64,000 nt of DNA, from NCBI RefSeq assembly GCF_023520895.1, contig NZ_CP026029.1:3100001-3164000 (forward strand), read 5' to 3'. Positions 42,268 to 51,189 of this stretch are shown piece after piece. The translations under genes were made by a program, and so were the position numbers. The notes beneath the pieces are model-generated. The model made no database searches. It was given only the letters and a program-made list of their open reading frames with translations, and was not told the DNA's origin. The DNA comes from Paenibacillus sp. PK3_47. GTDB lineage: Bacteria > Bacillota > Bacilli > Paenibacillales > Paenibacillaceae. The stretch's first letter is position 1. Each line of letters begins with the position of its first letter.

Positions 42268-44598
42268 TTAATGCAAGCCTTCAATGCCTACAGGAGCGCT
42301 GTAGAAGCCGATATCATCCAGCATGATTTTGTCGCCGGATTCCTGTAAATAGAATGTAACTTCAGTCAGATTATCCGGTTCAAGCGCCGGCTCTTCCTCC
42401 AGAAACAGCTCAAACGGCAGTTCATAGGTCTGGAACACCGCTTCCGATACATCGCCGTATTTGCCGTCACTCATCCGCTCCTCCAGCCATGGATTCAGAG
42501 TGAACTTAGTCTGCGGCAGCGGCATAACGTCCATAACCTCATCCAGAGGCAGGCGCGCAGTCACATTATTGCCGTCCGTAATTTCAACTTCAACATCGGG
42601 TGATAATGAACCCTCTGTTTCAGTGCTGCCCGCGTTATCCGTATCATCATCCCCGTCATCTTCCTCATTATAACCGTTATGGTTGGCCATGGAGAAGGTG
42701 AGTCCTTCAGCAGCGCTGCGGGCAATGTCCGAGGACACGTTCTCTTTGAGTCTGATCGTATATGAAGCTTCGCCGCTCTCATCCGCTGTCCGTTCCAGCA
42801 GAAGGCCGTAGGTGGCTTTGCTCTTGGACTGGCGGTCCTTGGCCGTCTCTTCGCTCCAGGTGAGACCCTCGGCTTCAGCTGTTCCGCCTGCAGCCGTGTT
42901 CTTGTTGCGGTCTTCGTCAAAGGCGGCTACCGGAATGTATCCCCCGCTCTGGAACCGGTTATAGTAAGCGGTATCCGGCAGCCAGCCGGCACCGGTGCGG
43001 TAATCGCGGAACAGCTCCTGATACTGGATTTTCCCGTGCAGGGTCGTCTCGAGAAATGCCGATACATAGACCTTGGCGATCTGCCGCTGCTCCTCTCCGT
43101 CCATAATCCCGGCACGGCTGAGGAACAGCCCGGCCGGCAGCGACTGGTCATACAGTCCCCAGTCTGTGTTGAACTGGCTGTGATTGGCATCTGCGATGTA
43201 CAGCGAGCTCTTAAAAGCATTCGAGCCGCGCGTATAACTTGCGCGTATATACTGCCTGTCACCGTAGAAATCATGAACATCGCCGTCACGCGCACCCTGC
43301 AGAGTCAAATAATTCACATCAACCAGCTTGGCCGACTGCTCATCGATTAATTTATCTGTAGGCGCCAGTGCAATAACGGATTGGATCCGGAACTGCTTCG
43401 CCGCAGCCAGCGCGGGATCATTCTTGAACCAGCGGGCGGCATCCGCAGCCATGGCTACGGCCTGTCCTCCGCGGCTGTGCCCCAGCAGGGCGGTCCGGGT
43501 ATAATCGACTTTACCGTAAAAAGGATTCCCGGGTTTCTCTGCATAGCCGGCAATCTGCTCGAGATGCTTGAGGATCATCCATGTGCGTGCTTTAAAATCA
43601 TTATCGGGAATGCCTGACCATGCTGAATAATTCAAAAAATTCTCATCCAGAGAGACTGCAATAAAGCCCCGGCTGGCCAGCAGCTCACCCAGGTAAGCAT
43701 AACCTCCGTCAGAGTAGTCCTCCATCATATGGTTGCCGTGCACCATCAGCACCAGCGGAAAGGGACCGGTGCCATCCGGCATCCATACCCGTCCATTTAG
43801 AGGCAGCGATTTGTAATCGAAGCCCCAGAACAGGGTCCGGAGCGTGGGCCACTTAGAGATATAGGCGGAAGCATCCACCGGGGAAGACTCCAGTGTGACT
43901 TCCCGTCCGTACTCGGCGCGGTGCAGATCCCGGCCGCTGCCATATGTGAAGTTATAGTATGTGTAATCCCCGGGTTCAGCAGGGTCCGCGGCGGAAATCG
44001 ACCCAATATCAGCATTCGCGGACGGGGCAGTGTCCTGGACGGCCCCGCTGGAACTCCCGTAAGACAAAACCAGCGGTGACAGGACAATTGCAATTGTCAG
44101 CAGCAGTCCGGGCATTATCCGTCTGCAGCGGAGCAGGCCTGCCGCAAGTCCGGCAAACGCGCCGGCAAGTGACGCAATTCCTGCAATAACAGCGGCTGCC
44201 TCCGGTTCGAAATCGGCGAAGTACAGGATTAGCATAACCGCTCCGAATGCGCTGAGCGAGGCTCCCGCAAACAGCCGGGGGACCGGAATCCCGGCAAGTG
44301 CCAGCAGCAGGGCAGCTGCATTGCCGGCAAGGGCCAGTCCAATCGTACCAGCCCCGGCGGCAAGGATTAAATCCGCAGCGGTTCCCAGGCCGGTGGGGAT
44401 GCCCAGAATGGCTGCCATAAATATGAGAACACTTACAGCCCATGGGCCTGCGAGTGCCATTCTCCAGAGCGCGGTGTCATACCGGTAGGTTTCCTTGATC
44501 CGCTTTGCAATGTTACTTCCAATACGCCTGTACAGCCGCGGCCGCTGCGGCGCAGGAGCATACTCCAAATCCATTCCCATGATTGTCGCCCCCGGCAT
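42268..44598 (-). CDS. membrane-anchored alpha/beta hydrolase
   Basis: 776 residues at most; ATG codons at 44598, 44580 and 44574 are possible, and GGGGGCGA before 44580 favours that one. Residues about 40-200 carry six membrane helices. The rest is extracellular: an alpha/beta-hydrolase core with FPLVLMVHGNHM (oxyanion strand), the nucleophile elbow LLGHSRGGQAVAMAADA, and His in DANHSQFN. A long C-terminal beta-rich part follows, including an acidic insert (EEDDGDDDTDN) that may bind calcium. The fold suggests a surface esterase, lipase or peptidase; the substrate is unknown. Confidence 0.8.
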   Translation of the reverse strand: MPGATIMGMDLEYAPAPQRPRLYRRIGSNIAKRIKETYRYDTALWRMALAGPWAVSVLIFMAAILGIPTGLGTAADLILAAGAGTIGLALAGNAAALLLALAGIPVPRLFAGASLSAFGAVMLILYFADFEPEAAAVIAGIASLAGAFAGLAAGLLRCRRIMPGLLLTIAIVLSPLVLSYGSSSGAVQDTAPSANADIGSISAADPAEPGDYTYYNFTYGSGRDLHRAEYGREVTLESSPVDASAYISKWPTLRTLFWGFDYKSLPLNGRVWMPDGTGPFPLVLMVHGNHMMEDYSDGGYAYLGELLASRGFIAVSLDENFLNYSAWSGIPDNDFKARTWMILKHLEQIAGYAEKPGNPFYGKVDYTRTALLGHSRGGQAVAMAADAARWFKNDPALAAAKQFRIQSVIALAPTDKLIDEQSAKLVDVNYLTLQGARDGDVHDFYGDRQYIRASYTRGSNAFKSSLYIADANHSQFNTDWGLYDQSLPAGLFLSRAGIMDGEEQRQIAKVYVSAFLETTLHGKIQYQELFRDYRTGAGWLPDTAYYNRFQSGGYIPVAAFDEDRNKNTAAGGTAEAEGLTWSEETAKDRQSKSKATYGLLLERTADESGEASYTIRLKENVSSDIARSAAEGLTFSMANHNGYNEEDDGDDDTDNAGSTETEGSLSPDVEVEITDGNNVTARLPLDEVMDVMPLPQTKFTLNPWLEERMSDGKYGDVSEAVFQTYELPFELFLEEEPALEPDNLTEVTFYLQESGDKIMLDDIGFYSAPVGIEGLH

Positions 44599-44756
44599 TT
44601 AAGCAGTGATTTCTTCTGTCTTTTTTTGACCTATAAGATGTAGCAATAATATTACATTTAGAGCCCCAATAACAAGTGGGTCTTGCAGGAACAGCCGCCA
44701 TCTGCTGCCGGGGGACGGGGAACTGCAGGACCTTGATTTTTTTTTGAAAAAAAGGT

Positions 44757-44812
44757 TTGACAGGGCATGGAGCATTCAGTATTATGTCTGTATAACCTAC
44801 TAATTAGGTAGG
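44757..44812 (+). promoter_or_regulatory. promoter and palindromic operator of the sulfate transport operon
   Basis: TTGACA (44757-44762), 17 bp, TATTAT (44780-44785). At the expected transcription start lies CCTAC-TAATTAG-GTAGG (44796-44812), followed by AATAAT. The motif resembles operators of Rrf2-type sulfur regulators such as CymR, but that assignment is an inference from the target genes. Confidence 0.7.
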
Positions 44813-44842
44813 AATAATTGTATAAGAGTTCTTACCGTACCG

Positions 44843-44930
44843 ACGGAGGAACGCCCGGAGCAGGCTCGCAGATACGTGTCATATGACCGATTTGACCTGC
44901 CGAACCCGGGCATTCCTCCGTTCTTTTTTT
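44843..44930 (+). promoter_or_regulatory. structured leader RNA ending in an intrinsic terminator
   Basis: ACGGAGGAACGCCCGGA (44843-44859) pairs with CCCGGGCATTCCTCCGT (44905-44921), one internal mismatch, followed by TTCTTTTTTT. The loop holds a second helix GCAGG/CCTGC. It lies between promoter and sulfate-binding-protein gene, so transcription must read through or be attenuated. No known riboswitch class (S-box, T-box, SAM-II, SAH) was recognised. Confidence 0.7.
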
Positions 44931-44998
44931 GCAGCATGAACCTTCAGAGAAGTTGGCAGGCCTTAAATGTAAGAGAAAACATGGGGGAGTGATTGGTG

Positions 44999-46123
44999 AT
45001 GAAAAAAGGGATCAAGAAGGGGCTTATCTCCGGATTTACACTACTGTTGACGGTGGGGCTCACTGCTTGCGGAAGCAATAATACTGCCAATAACAACGCA
45101 GGTTCTTCAGCGGAATCAGCGGGATCCGGGAATGCTGCTGCCACTCAGGCAGCTGCTGCAGAAGCAACCAAAGCGCCGGCTAAAGACCCGGTGGAGCTGC
45201 TGAATGTATCTTATGATCCTACGCGGGAGCTTTATGAGAGTTACAACAAGGCATTTGCCGCTTACTGGGAGCAGGAAACAGGCCAGAAGGTTACGGTCAA
45301 ACAGTCGCATGGCGGATCAGGTAAACAAAGCCGTGCCGTAATTGACGGTCTGGAAGCAGATGTAGTAACACTCGCACTGGGCTACGATATAGACGCACTG
45401 CAGGAAACCGGCCTCATTAATGAAGGCTGGCAAAATAAATTTGAGCTTAACAGCTCGCCGTATACTTCGACAATCGTATTCCTTGTCCGCAAAGGCAATC
45501 CGAAAGGCATTCAGGACTGGCCGGACCTGCTTAAGGAAGGCGTAGAAGTGATTACACCTAACCCGAAAACCTCCGGTGGTGCTCGCTGGAACTATCTTGC
45601 CGCCTGGGGCTACGCCCTGGATCACAATAACAACGATGAAGCTAAAGCACAGGAATTCGTCCAGGAGCTGTTCAAGCATGTACCGGTGCTGGATACCGGG
45701 GCGCGCGGATCGACGACCACCTTTGTAGAGCGCGGAATTGGCGATGTGCTGATTGCCTGGGAGAATGAGGCGTACCTGTCCATCAAAGAGCTTGGCCCCG
45801 ATAAGTTTGAAATCGTAAATCCGTCCGAGAGCATTCTGGCCGAGCCGCCGGTTGCGGTAGTCGACAAGGTGGTGGATAAAAGAGATACACGCGAGGTATC
45901 CGAAGCCTATCTCAATTACCTGTACAGTGAGGAAGGACAAAAAATAGCCGCAGAAAACTACTACCGTCCTACCTTGGAAAGTGTGAAGGAACAGTACAAG
46001 GAGCAGTTCCCGGAAATCAAGCTGTTCACGCTGGCCGAGAAATTCGGGACATGGAAAGAAACGCAGGAGAAGCATTTCAATGACGGCGGAATCTTCGACA
46101 AAATTTACGTTCCGGGCAGCTAA
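44999..46123 (+). CDS. sbp: sulfate/thiosulfate ABC transporter binding lipoprotein
   Basis: 374 residues from the ATG at 44999, eight bases after GGGGGAGTG. A lipoprotein signal ([15 protein letters not shown]) and an Ala/Asn-rich linker lead into the periplasmic-type sulfate-binding fold: [75 protein letters not shown] and [20 protein letters not shown]. These match Sbp/CysP proteins. It is followed by cysT, cysW and yezD. Confidence 0.94.
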   Translation: MKKGIKKGLISGFTLLLTVGLTACGSNNTANNNAGSSAESAGSGNAAATQAAAAEATKAPAKDPVELLNVSYDPTRELYESYNKAFAAYWEQETGQKVTVKQSHGGSGKQSRAVIDGLEADVVTLALGYDIDALQETGLINEGWQNKFELNSSPYTSTIVFLVRKGNPKGIQDWPDLLKEGVEVITPNPKTSGGARWNYLAAWGYALDHNNNDEAKAQEFVQELFKHVPVLDTGARGSTTTFVERGIGDVLIAWENEAYLSIKELGPDKFEIVNPSESILAEPPVAVVDKVVDKRDTREVSEAYLNYLYSEEGQKIAAENYYRPTLESVKEQYKEQFPEIKLFTLAEKFGTWKETQEKHFNDGGIFDKIYVPGS

Positions 46124-46135
46124 AGAGGCCCGGAT

Positions 46136-46163
46136 AAAGCTGGGGCCTTCATGCCCCGGCTTT
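46136..46163 (+). terminator. attenuating hairpin between sbp and cysT
   Basis: AAAGCTGGGGC, loop CTTCAT, GCCCCGGCTTT. With only three T, it probably reduces rather than stops transcription into the permease genes, as is common after binding-protein genes. Confidence 0.65.
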
Positions 46164-46260
46164 GTAATGGATTCCGGCAGGCGCAGAGGGTTCAGGAAAG
46201 TTGTCCCGTGAGGGTGCTGATCGGCCTATAAGCCGAAGGCAGGAAAGGATGAAGACGTAC

Positions 46261-47100
46261 ATGAATGTCACTACTACGGCTGTTGCGCGGCGCAAGCTGC
46301 TGCCCGGCTTCGGAATTACGATGGGCTATAGCGTACTGTATTTAAGCCTCGTCGTTCTGCTGCCGCTCTCAGCGCTGCTGTTCAATTCCACCGGGCTGAC
46401 CTGGGGGAAATTCTGGGATGTAGCTACAGACCCGCGGGTGCTGGCTTCCTACCGGGTCAGTCTGACGACGGCAGCCGCTGCGGCATTAACCAATGCTTTT
46501 TTCGGCCTGCTGCTGGCCTGGGTTCTGGTGCGTTATGAGTTTCCGGGCAAAAGAATTTTCGATGCGCTGATCGATCTCCCGTTTGCGCTTCCGACAGCTG
46601 TAGCGGGTGTCTCCTTAACCGCGCTGTATTCCCAGAACGGCTGGATCGGTTCGCTGCTTGAACCCTTGGGGCTGAAGGTGGCCTTCACGCCGCTGGGCAT
46701 TACGCTCGCGCTGATGTTTATCGGCATTCCCTTTGTAGTCCGTACTGTACAGCCCGTGCTGGAGGATCTCGACAGAGACATGGAGGAGGCTTCGGCTACA
46801 TTGGGTGCGGGACGCTGGCGTACTTTTACGCGGATTGTCCTGCCGGAGCTGCTTCCTGCACTGCTCACCGGCTTCGCGCTGGCCTTCGCCAGAGGGATCG
46901 GGGAATACGGCTCGGTAGTCTTCATCTCCGGCAATATGCCGATGCGCACAGAAATTGCCCCGCTGCTGATCATGACCAAGCTGGAGCAGTTTGATTACGC
47001 CGGAGCAACGGCAGTAGCCCTGCTGCTGCTGCTGATTTCCTTCCTGATGCTGCTGGTCATCAACATGCTCCAGCGCTGGGCACGCAAAAGCTCGCGGTAG
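46261..47100 (+). CDS. cysT: sulfate ABC transporter permease CysT
   Basis: 279 residues from ATG 46261, with AAGGATG nine bases upstream; ATG 46249 and TTG 46201 are alternatives lacking spacing. Six membrane helices, and the permease loop EEASATLGAGRWRTFTRIVL. DLPFALPTAVAGVSLTALYS and FARGIGEYGSVVFISGNMP are hallmarks of CysT/CysU. Confidence 0.93.
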   Translation: MNVTTTAVARRKLLPGFGITMGYSVLYLSLVVLLPLSALLFNSTGLTWGKFWDVATDPRVLASYRVSLTTAAAAALTNAFFGLLLAWVLVRYEFPGKRIFDALIDLPFALPTAVAGVSLTALYSQNGWIGSLLEPLGLKVAFTPLGITLALMFIGIPFVVRTVQPVLEDLDRDMEEASATLGAGRWRTFTRIVLPELLPALLTGFALAFARGIGEYGSVVFISGNMPMRTEIAPLLIMTKLEQFDYAGATAVALLLLLISFLMLLVINMLQRWARKSSR

Positions 47101-47121
47101 GCGCAGAGACTGGCGGGAAAT

Positions 47122-47300
47122 ACGGATATGCTTCCGGGATGGGGGTAACGCTCACAAAAATTAAGCGTATGCTTCCGAAGTGATTTTTGCCGAAGTGAGT
47201 CAAAGAAGCGGTTCTTGCATAAATTAGGCGTATGCTTCCGGGGCGATTTTTGTACGAAGTAAGTTCAGAAGGTAACGCTCACAAAAATTTCGGGAGGTAA
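47122..47300 (+). repeat. intergenic repeat element, tandem copies, before cysW
   Basis: TATGCTTCCG occurs three times (47127, 47168, 47231), each followed by a related GATTTTTG-ACGAAGT stretch, and TAACGCTCACAAAAATT occurs twice (47146-47162 and 47273-47289). The second copy runs directly into the cysW ribosome site CGGGAGG. The same modules recur at 61634-61710 before another gene. Confidence 0.75.
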
Positions 47301-47304
47301 TCAC

Positions 47305-48168
47305 ATGGCGGGTACTGTTCCTGTCTTCGCAGCCGGGCGTAAAGCCGGCGTATCCTCTCCGGCAACGAACGAGTCACCGGCCGTTAAATGGCTGCTGATT
47401 ACTGCCGCCGGGCTGGTCCTGTTGTGGCTGATTGTCCTGCCGCTGGTCGTCGTGCTGACGGAGGCGCTGAAACGTGGCCTGGACGTATACTGGGCGGCAC
47501 TGACCGACCCCGACGCCGCATCGGCCTTAAGGCTGACGCTGCTCGTAGCGCTGATCACCGTTCCGCTGAATACAATATTCGGCGTGGCGGCAGCCTGGGC
47601 GGTCACCAAGTTCCGTTTTCGCGGCAAAGGATTTCTGATTACCCTGATCGATCTGCCGTTTGCCGTGTCGCCGGTCATCGGGGGGCTGATATTTATCCTC
47701 GTGTTCGGTTCGCACGGCTGGTTCGGTTCCTGGCTGAGCGATCATGACATCAAAATCGTATTTGCGCTTCCGGGGATTGTGCTGGCCACTTTGTTTGTTA
47801 CCTTTCCTTTTGTAGCCCGTGAGCTCATTCCGCTGATGGAGGATCAGGGGACACAGGAAGAGGAAGCAGCGATTACACTGGGCGCGCGTGGCTGGCAGAT
47901 TTTTTGGCGTGTGACCCTGCCTAATATCAAATGGGGCCTGTTATACGGGATCATTCTCTGTAATGCACGGGCGATGGGCGAGTTCGGTGCGGTGTCGGTA
48001 GTCTCGGGGCATATCCGCGGAGAGACAAACACGCTGCCGCTTCATGTCGAAATTTTATACAATGAATATCAGTTCTCGGCATCGTTCGCGGTAGCCTCAC
48101 TCCTGCTGCTACTGGCGCTGGTCACGATGATCGTCAAAAGCTGGCTGCTCCGCAAAAATGATCATTGA
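47305..48168 (+). CDS. cysW: sulfate ABC transporter permease CysW
   Basis: 287 residues, ATG behind CGGGAGGTAA. Six membrane helices; [40 protein letters not shown] and [20 protein letters not shown] are CysW signatures. It pairs with CysT. No CysA ATPase gene follows; the next gene is yezD. Confidence 0.93.
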   Translation: MAGTVPVFAAGRKAGVSSPATNESPAVKWLLITAAGLVLLWLIVLPLVVVLTEALKRGLDVYWAALTDPDAASALRLTLLVALITVPLNTIFGVAAAWAVTKFRFRGKGFLITLIDLPFAVSPVIGGLIFILVFGSHGWFGSWLSDHDIKIVFALPGIVLATLFVTFPFVARELIPLMEDQGTQEEEAAITLGARGWQIFWRVTLPNIKWGLLYGIILCNARAMGEFGAVSVVSGHIRGETNTLPLHVEILYNEYQFSASFAVASLLLLLALVTMIVKSWLLRKNDH

Positions 48169-48272
48169 CAGCCGTTTTGGTTCCATGCTAAGTTAAAACA
48201 CAGTAAACAAGTTGGTAATAACGGGATTCAAGGCGGAGAATACGCCCCTATCCGGGGAAAGGGAGGCTGGAA

Positions 48273-48494
48273 ATGGCTAAACCACTGAAAGTGGATGAGG
48301 TATGGCTGGCGCGGATTGCAGGACTTCTGGATGACATGGAGTTCGGCTCGCTGCACATTGTGGTGCATGAAGGTCAGATTGTGCAGATGGAACGTACGGA
48401 GCGCAAACGTTTTGAGAATAGCACAGCAAATGCACGTCATAGTGGAGAGACCGGACACCGGCGTACCGATACCCGTTCTGCGGGACGCGGATAG
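48273..48494 (+). CDS. yezD: YezD family protein (DUF2292)
   Basis: 73 residues, ATG behind AAAGGGAGG. The core IAGLLDDMEFGSLHIVVHEG, QIVQMERTERKRFE matches DUF2292/YezD, a family repeatedly found with sulfate-assimilation genes and of unknown function. The last 26 residues (STANARHSGETGHRRTDTRS) extend beyond the usual length of about 55 and look unstructured. A TTGACA at the very end of cysW may give it an extra promoter. Confidence 0.83.
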   Translation: MAKPLKVDEVWLARIAGLLDDMEFGSLHIVVHEGQIVQMERTERKRFENSTANARHSGETGHRRTDTRSAGRG

Positions 48495-48535
48495 AAGACC
48501 ATTGGCCCTTATATTTTTATAAAAGCTTTATAATA

Positions 48536-48576
48536 CAAAAAAAGAAAGGCCTTCATCGCGAAGGTCTTTCTTTTTA
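48536..48576 (+). terminator. terminator of the sulfate operon
   Basis: AAAGAAAGGCCTTC and GAAGGTCTTTCTTTTT with a short loop; A-rich and T-rich sides allow use in both directions. Confidence 0.88.
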
Positions 48577-48611
48577 CGTTATGGCGGCCTGGAACTGCCC
48601 AAGCTGCCTGT

Positions 48612-48920
48612 TTAGTAGTGCGGACGTCTGCGGGAAGAGGAGATCCCTTCGATAAGCAGAACCAGTGCGGTGACAGCGTGCATAAACCAGCCGACAAAAG
48701 GAATGAGAGCAACGACCGAGGTCACAACCCCAATGGCGTTACCGATGAACGGGCCGCGTTCTCTAAGCAGGATCACAATCGCTGCCGCATGCAGTAAAAA
48801 GGCGATTCCGAGCGGCGCCCAGCCGTAGGAAACAACAAAAGCCCCTCCGATAAACGGTATGGCCATAAAGGCCTCCAAAGTAAAGGTGCCCCACTTGAAA
48901 AGCTTGCCTAAAGAAGTCAT
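48612..48920 (-). CDS. small membrane protein of unknown function
   Basis: 102 residues from ATG 48920, behind AAGGATTT; a longer form would start at 48956. Four hydrophobic helices (FMAIPFIGGAFVVSYGWAPL, GIAFLLHAAAIVILL, FIGNAIGVVTSVVALIPFVG, WFMHAVTALVLLIEG) and a basic end (RRRPHY). No specific family was recognised. Confidence 0.72.
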   Translation of the reverse strand: MTSLGKLFKWGTFTLEAFMAIPFIGGAFVVSYGWAPLGIAFLLHAAAIVILLRERGPFIGNAIGVVTSVVALIPFVGWFMHAVTALVLLIEGISSSRRRPHY

Positions 48921-49186
48921 AAATCCTTCATCCTTTCCTGTCAGTAATGGTATCAATAAAACGATCCTGTCATTTGCTGCGGTGAATGCACGGAACCTGC
49001 CGCGTTATTAGTGTATTAAACTCTTTTCTTGTTGTACGTCCCAGAGGCGGCTGACGTTTCAAAACTCCGCTAACGTCCGGGAAGCGGCTGCCCTTGTCTC
49101 CGGCAGGCGCAGTCGTATATAGTCATGTATACTGGTAACAGTATGGGCGGTGCAGCAGAAATAGTACATAAGGGGAGCTGAAGGAA

Positions 49187-49591
49187 ATGGGCAATATTGA
49201 AATCAGGCATGAGCCTCCTGCAGTGGAGCAATATCTGGCGCTGCGGCTGGAAGCAGGACTGAGTCCGATGAGCGCTGAGGGGGCGGCGGCTGGACTTCCG
49301 CGGTCCTGTTTTGCAGTAACATTGTATGAAGGTAACGTACTGGTCGGCATGGGCCGTGTGATCGGGGACGGCGGCTGCTTTTTTCAGGTAACAGATATTG
49401 CGGTTAAGCCCTCCTGCCAGGGCCGCGGTCTGGGAAAGCTGATTATGCGTGAGATCAGATCCTATCTGGATACGGTTCCGCAGCAGACCTATGTCAGTCT
49501 GATTGCCGACGGCGAGGCGTCCAAGCTGTATGCACAGTATGGCTTTGTTCCGGTTATGCCGGAGTCGCAGGGTATGTTCCTGCGGCGTTAA
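49187..49591 (+). CDS. GNAT-family N-acetyltransferase
   Basis: 134 residues. The acetyl-CoA loop is VKPSCQGRGLGKLIM (about 83-97), preceded by the beta-strand FFQVTDIAV and followed by the family's LYAQYGFVP end motif. The acceptor is unknown. RBS GGGGAG upstream; stand-alone gene. Confidence 0.87.
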   Translation: MGNIEIRHEPPAVEQYLALRLEAGLSPMSAEGAAAGLPRSCFAVTLYEGNVLVGMGRVIGDGGCFFQVTDIAVKPSCQGRGLGKLIMREIRSYLDTVPQQTYVSLIADGEASKLYAQYGFVPVMPESQGMFLRR

Positions 49592-49768
49592 GAGAGGAAT
49601 GAGCATACGCTTCAATGTAATTAAGGCGGGCATTCTACAGAATAGGCAGCTTAAATCCTCCCGCCCCGTACCAGTGAGGATGATGCGGCATTTTTAGGCG
49701 GGACGGTTTCAGATAGTGACTATGGGATAAATTAGACTTAAGGCATGCAGAAAGCGAGGATATAACAG

Positions 49769-50401
49769 ATGGATGTTGTAGTACTAGGAGCGTCAGGAAA
49801 GATTGGACGGGCTATTGTGCAGGAGGCGTTAAAAAGAAAACATGAGGTGACGGCCGCAGTACGCAATCCGCAGTCAGTGGATATGGAGCATGAGCGTCTG
49901 AAGACTGCAGCCGTTGATATATTGGATCCGGATTCGGTAGCCGCCGTTGTCCGTGGACATGGCGAGGTGATCAGCGCCTTCGGGCCGAAGCCGGGACAGG
50001 AGAATGATCTGCTCCTTGCGGCAGATTCGCTGCTTCAGGGGCTGCGTACCGCCGGTGTGGAGCGTCTGATGATTGTCGGCGGAGCCGGCAGCCTTAAGAC
50101 AGAATCGGGAGAGCTTCTTATGGATACAGCCGGGTTCCCGGAGTCCATCCGTCCGCTGGCTGCCGCCCATGAGCAGGCCTATATAAAGTACAAGGAATCA
50201 GAGCTGGATTACACATACATCAGCCCTCCGGCGGTCATTTCACCGGGCAGGCGGACAGGCAATTTCCGTATCGGCCTGGACCGGCTGATTGTGGACGAGG
50301 AAGGCCAGAGCAGCATCAGCATTGAGGATTTTGCGGTAGCTGTCGTCGATGAGCTGGAGGAAGGGAATTTCAGCCGGGAGCGGTTTACGGTGGCTTATTG
50401 A
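49769..50401 (+). CDS. NAD(P)-binding oxidoreductase, NmrA/atypical SDR type
   Basis: 210 residues. The dinucleotide motif VVLGASGKIGRAIVQEAL is at residues 3-20, and VERLMIVGGAGSL and LDYTYISPPAVI are typical of NmrA-like or YwnB-type atypical SDR proteins, which often lack the SDR catalytic Tyr-x3-Lys. It may act as a redox sensor or reductase. Stand-alone. Confidence 0.83.
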   Translation: MDVVVLGASGKIGRAIVQEALKRKHEVTAAVRNPQSVDMEHERLKTAAVDILDPDSVAAVVRGHGEVISAFGPKPGQENDLLLAADSLLQGLRTAGVERLMIVGGAGSLKTESGELLMDTAGFPESIRPLAAAHEQAYIKYKESELDYTYISPPAVISPGRRTGNFRIGLDRLIVDEEGQSSISIEDFAVAVVDELEEGNFSRERFTVAY

Positions 50402-50597
50402 TTTGTTGGTGTGAGGAGGCGGGGTAGGCTGCGGCAGGCGGGGGGATGGACGGAGGTAGAGATTGGAGATTTATTTGGAATTTATTGAAGGTTGGAGCCG
50501 GTCTGGGAAGTGAAAAGTCAAAAGTCAGAATTTCTGGGCTGAATGGGCTATATCTTACGTCTCGTCGGGCCATACTCCAATCTGCAATCTGGTATTA
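50402..50597. other. start of a long gene-free interval
   Basis: No gene is supported. The interval to 51189 (nearly 790 bases) is non-coding and mostly filled by the degenerate hairpin array that follows; the part 50850-51165 shows nothing recognisable apart from the upstream region of the NAD(P)HX repair gene. Confidence 0.45.
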
Positions 50598-50840
50598 GCT
50601 GTTCTATAGAAAGCTGTTACAGGGGCGGGCGTACAGGTCAAGCTAAGTGGAAATTCTCCATCTAATTCTTCGATAAAGACCGGTATCACAATACTTGATG
50701 GAAAAACTCCACTTAAATGTGCCGGCACAGTCTCCAAAGGCCCTTATCCGCCTAAATAACGGGAGGAATTCCAACTAAAAATCCAAAATGATGAAAAAGA
50801 ACGGAATTAAATGGAGGAAATCCAACTACGTTTGTGACAC
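50598..50840. repeat. degenerate hairpin array C (pitch 51/62/51 bp)
   Basis: Four short hairpins of the form GGA-N5-TCC start at 50649 (GGAAATTCTCC), 50700 (GGAAAAACTCC), 50762 (GGAGGAATTCC) and 50813 (GGAGGAAATCC); each continues with CA-(T/A/C)-CTAA or close to it. Spacings are 51, 62 and 51 bp. A possible earlier unit is TTCTATAGAA near 50602. The stem with changing centre recalls array A (15916-16450). Confidence 0.6.
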
Positions 50841-51189
50841 TCTCTCTGATTCAGCTTTGCCACGGCAAACCTGCACTTTTTCCAATAAATGTTCTTAAAA
50901 CGGGCCGGGAACTGAATCTTTTGCAGTTTTACAGCAGAATGCAGGGGAGCGGGTTTTGGTCCGAAGCGCTGTATGAAATTCAATACTGCGATTCCCCGTT
51001 GCCGTCCGGGGCAGAGGTGCTTTTATCCGAGCGGCGCCGCCTCTGAAGCAAACATGGGCACGAAGCCCTTGGGCGGCTTTTACTCAGCTGATCAGGAGAC
51101 TTGAAGTTTGTCGCGCTGGTGCCATACTTCCGGCAAACGCCGGAAATTGGAGAAACTCCGCTGATATGGAACGAAAGAGGTGTTCTGTT

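Noticed and set aside
44830..44930. S-box (SAM-I) or T-box riboswitch before the sulfate operon
   Set aside because: None of the S-box landmarks (GAGGGA, GCCCGATGAAGCC) or the T-box sequence (GGTGGNACCGCG) is present; only a terminator-type fold can be supported.
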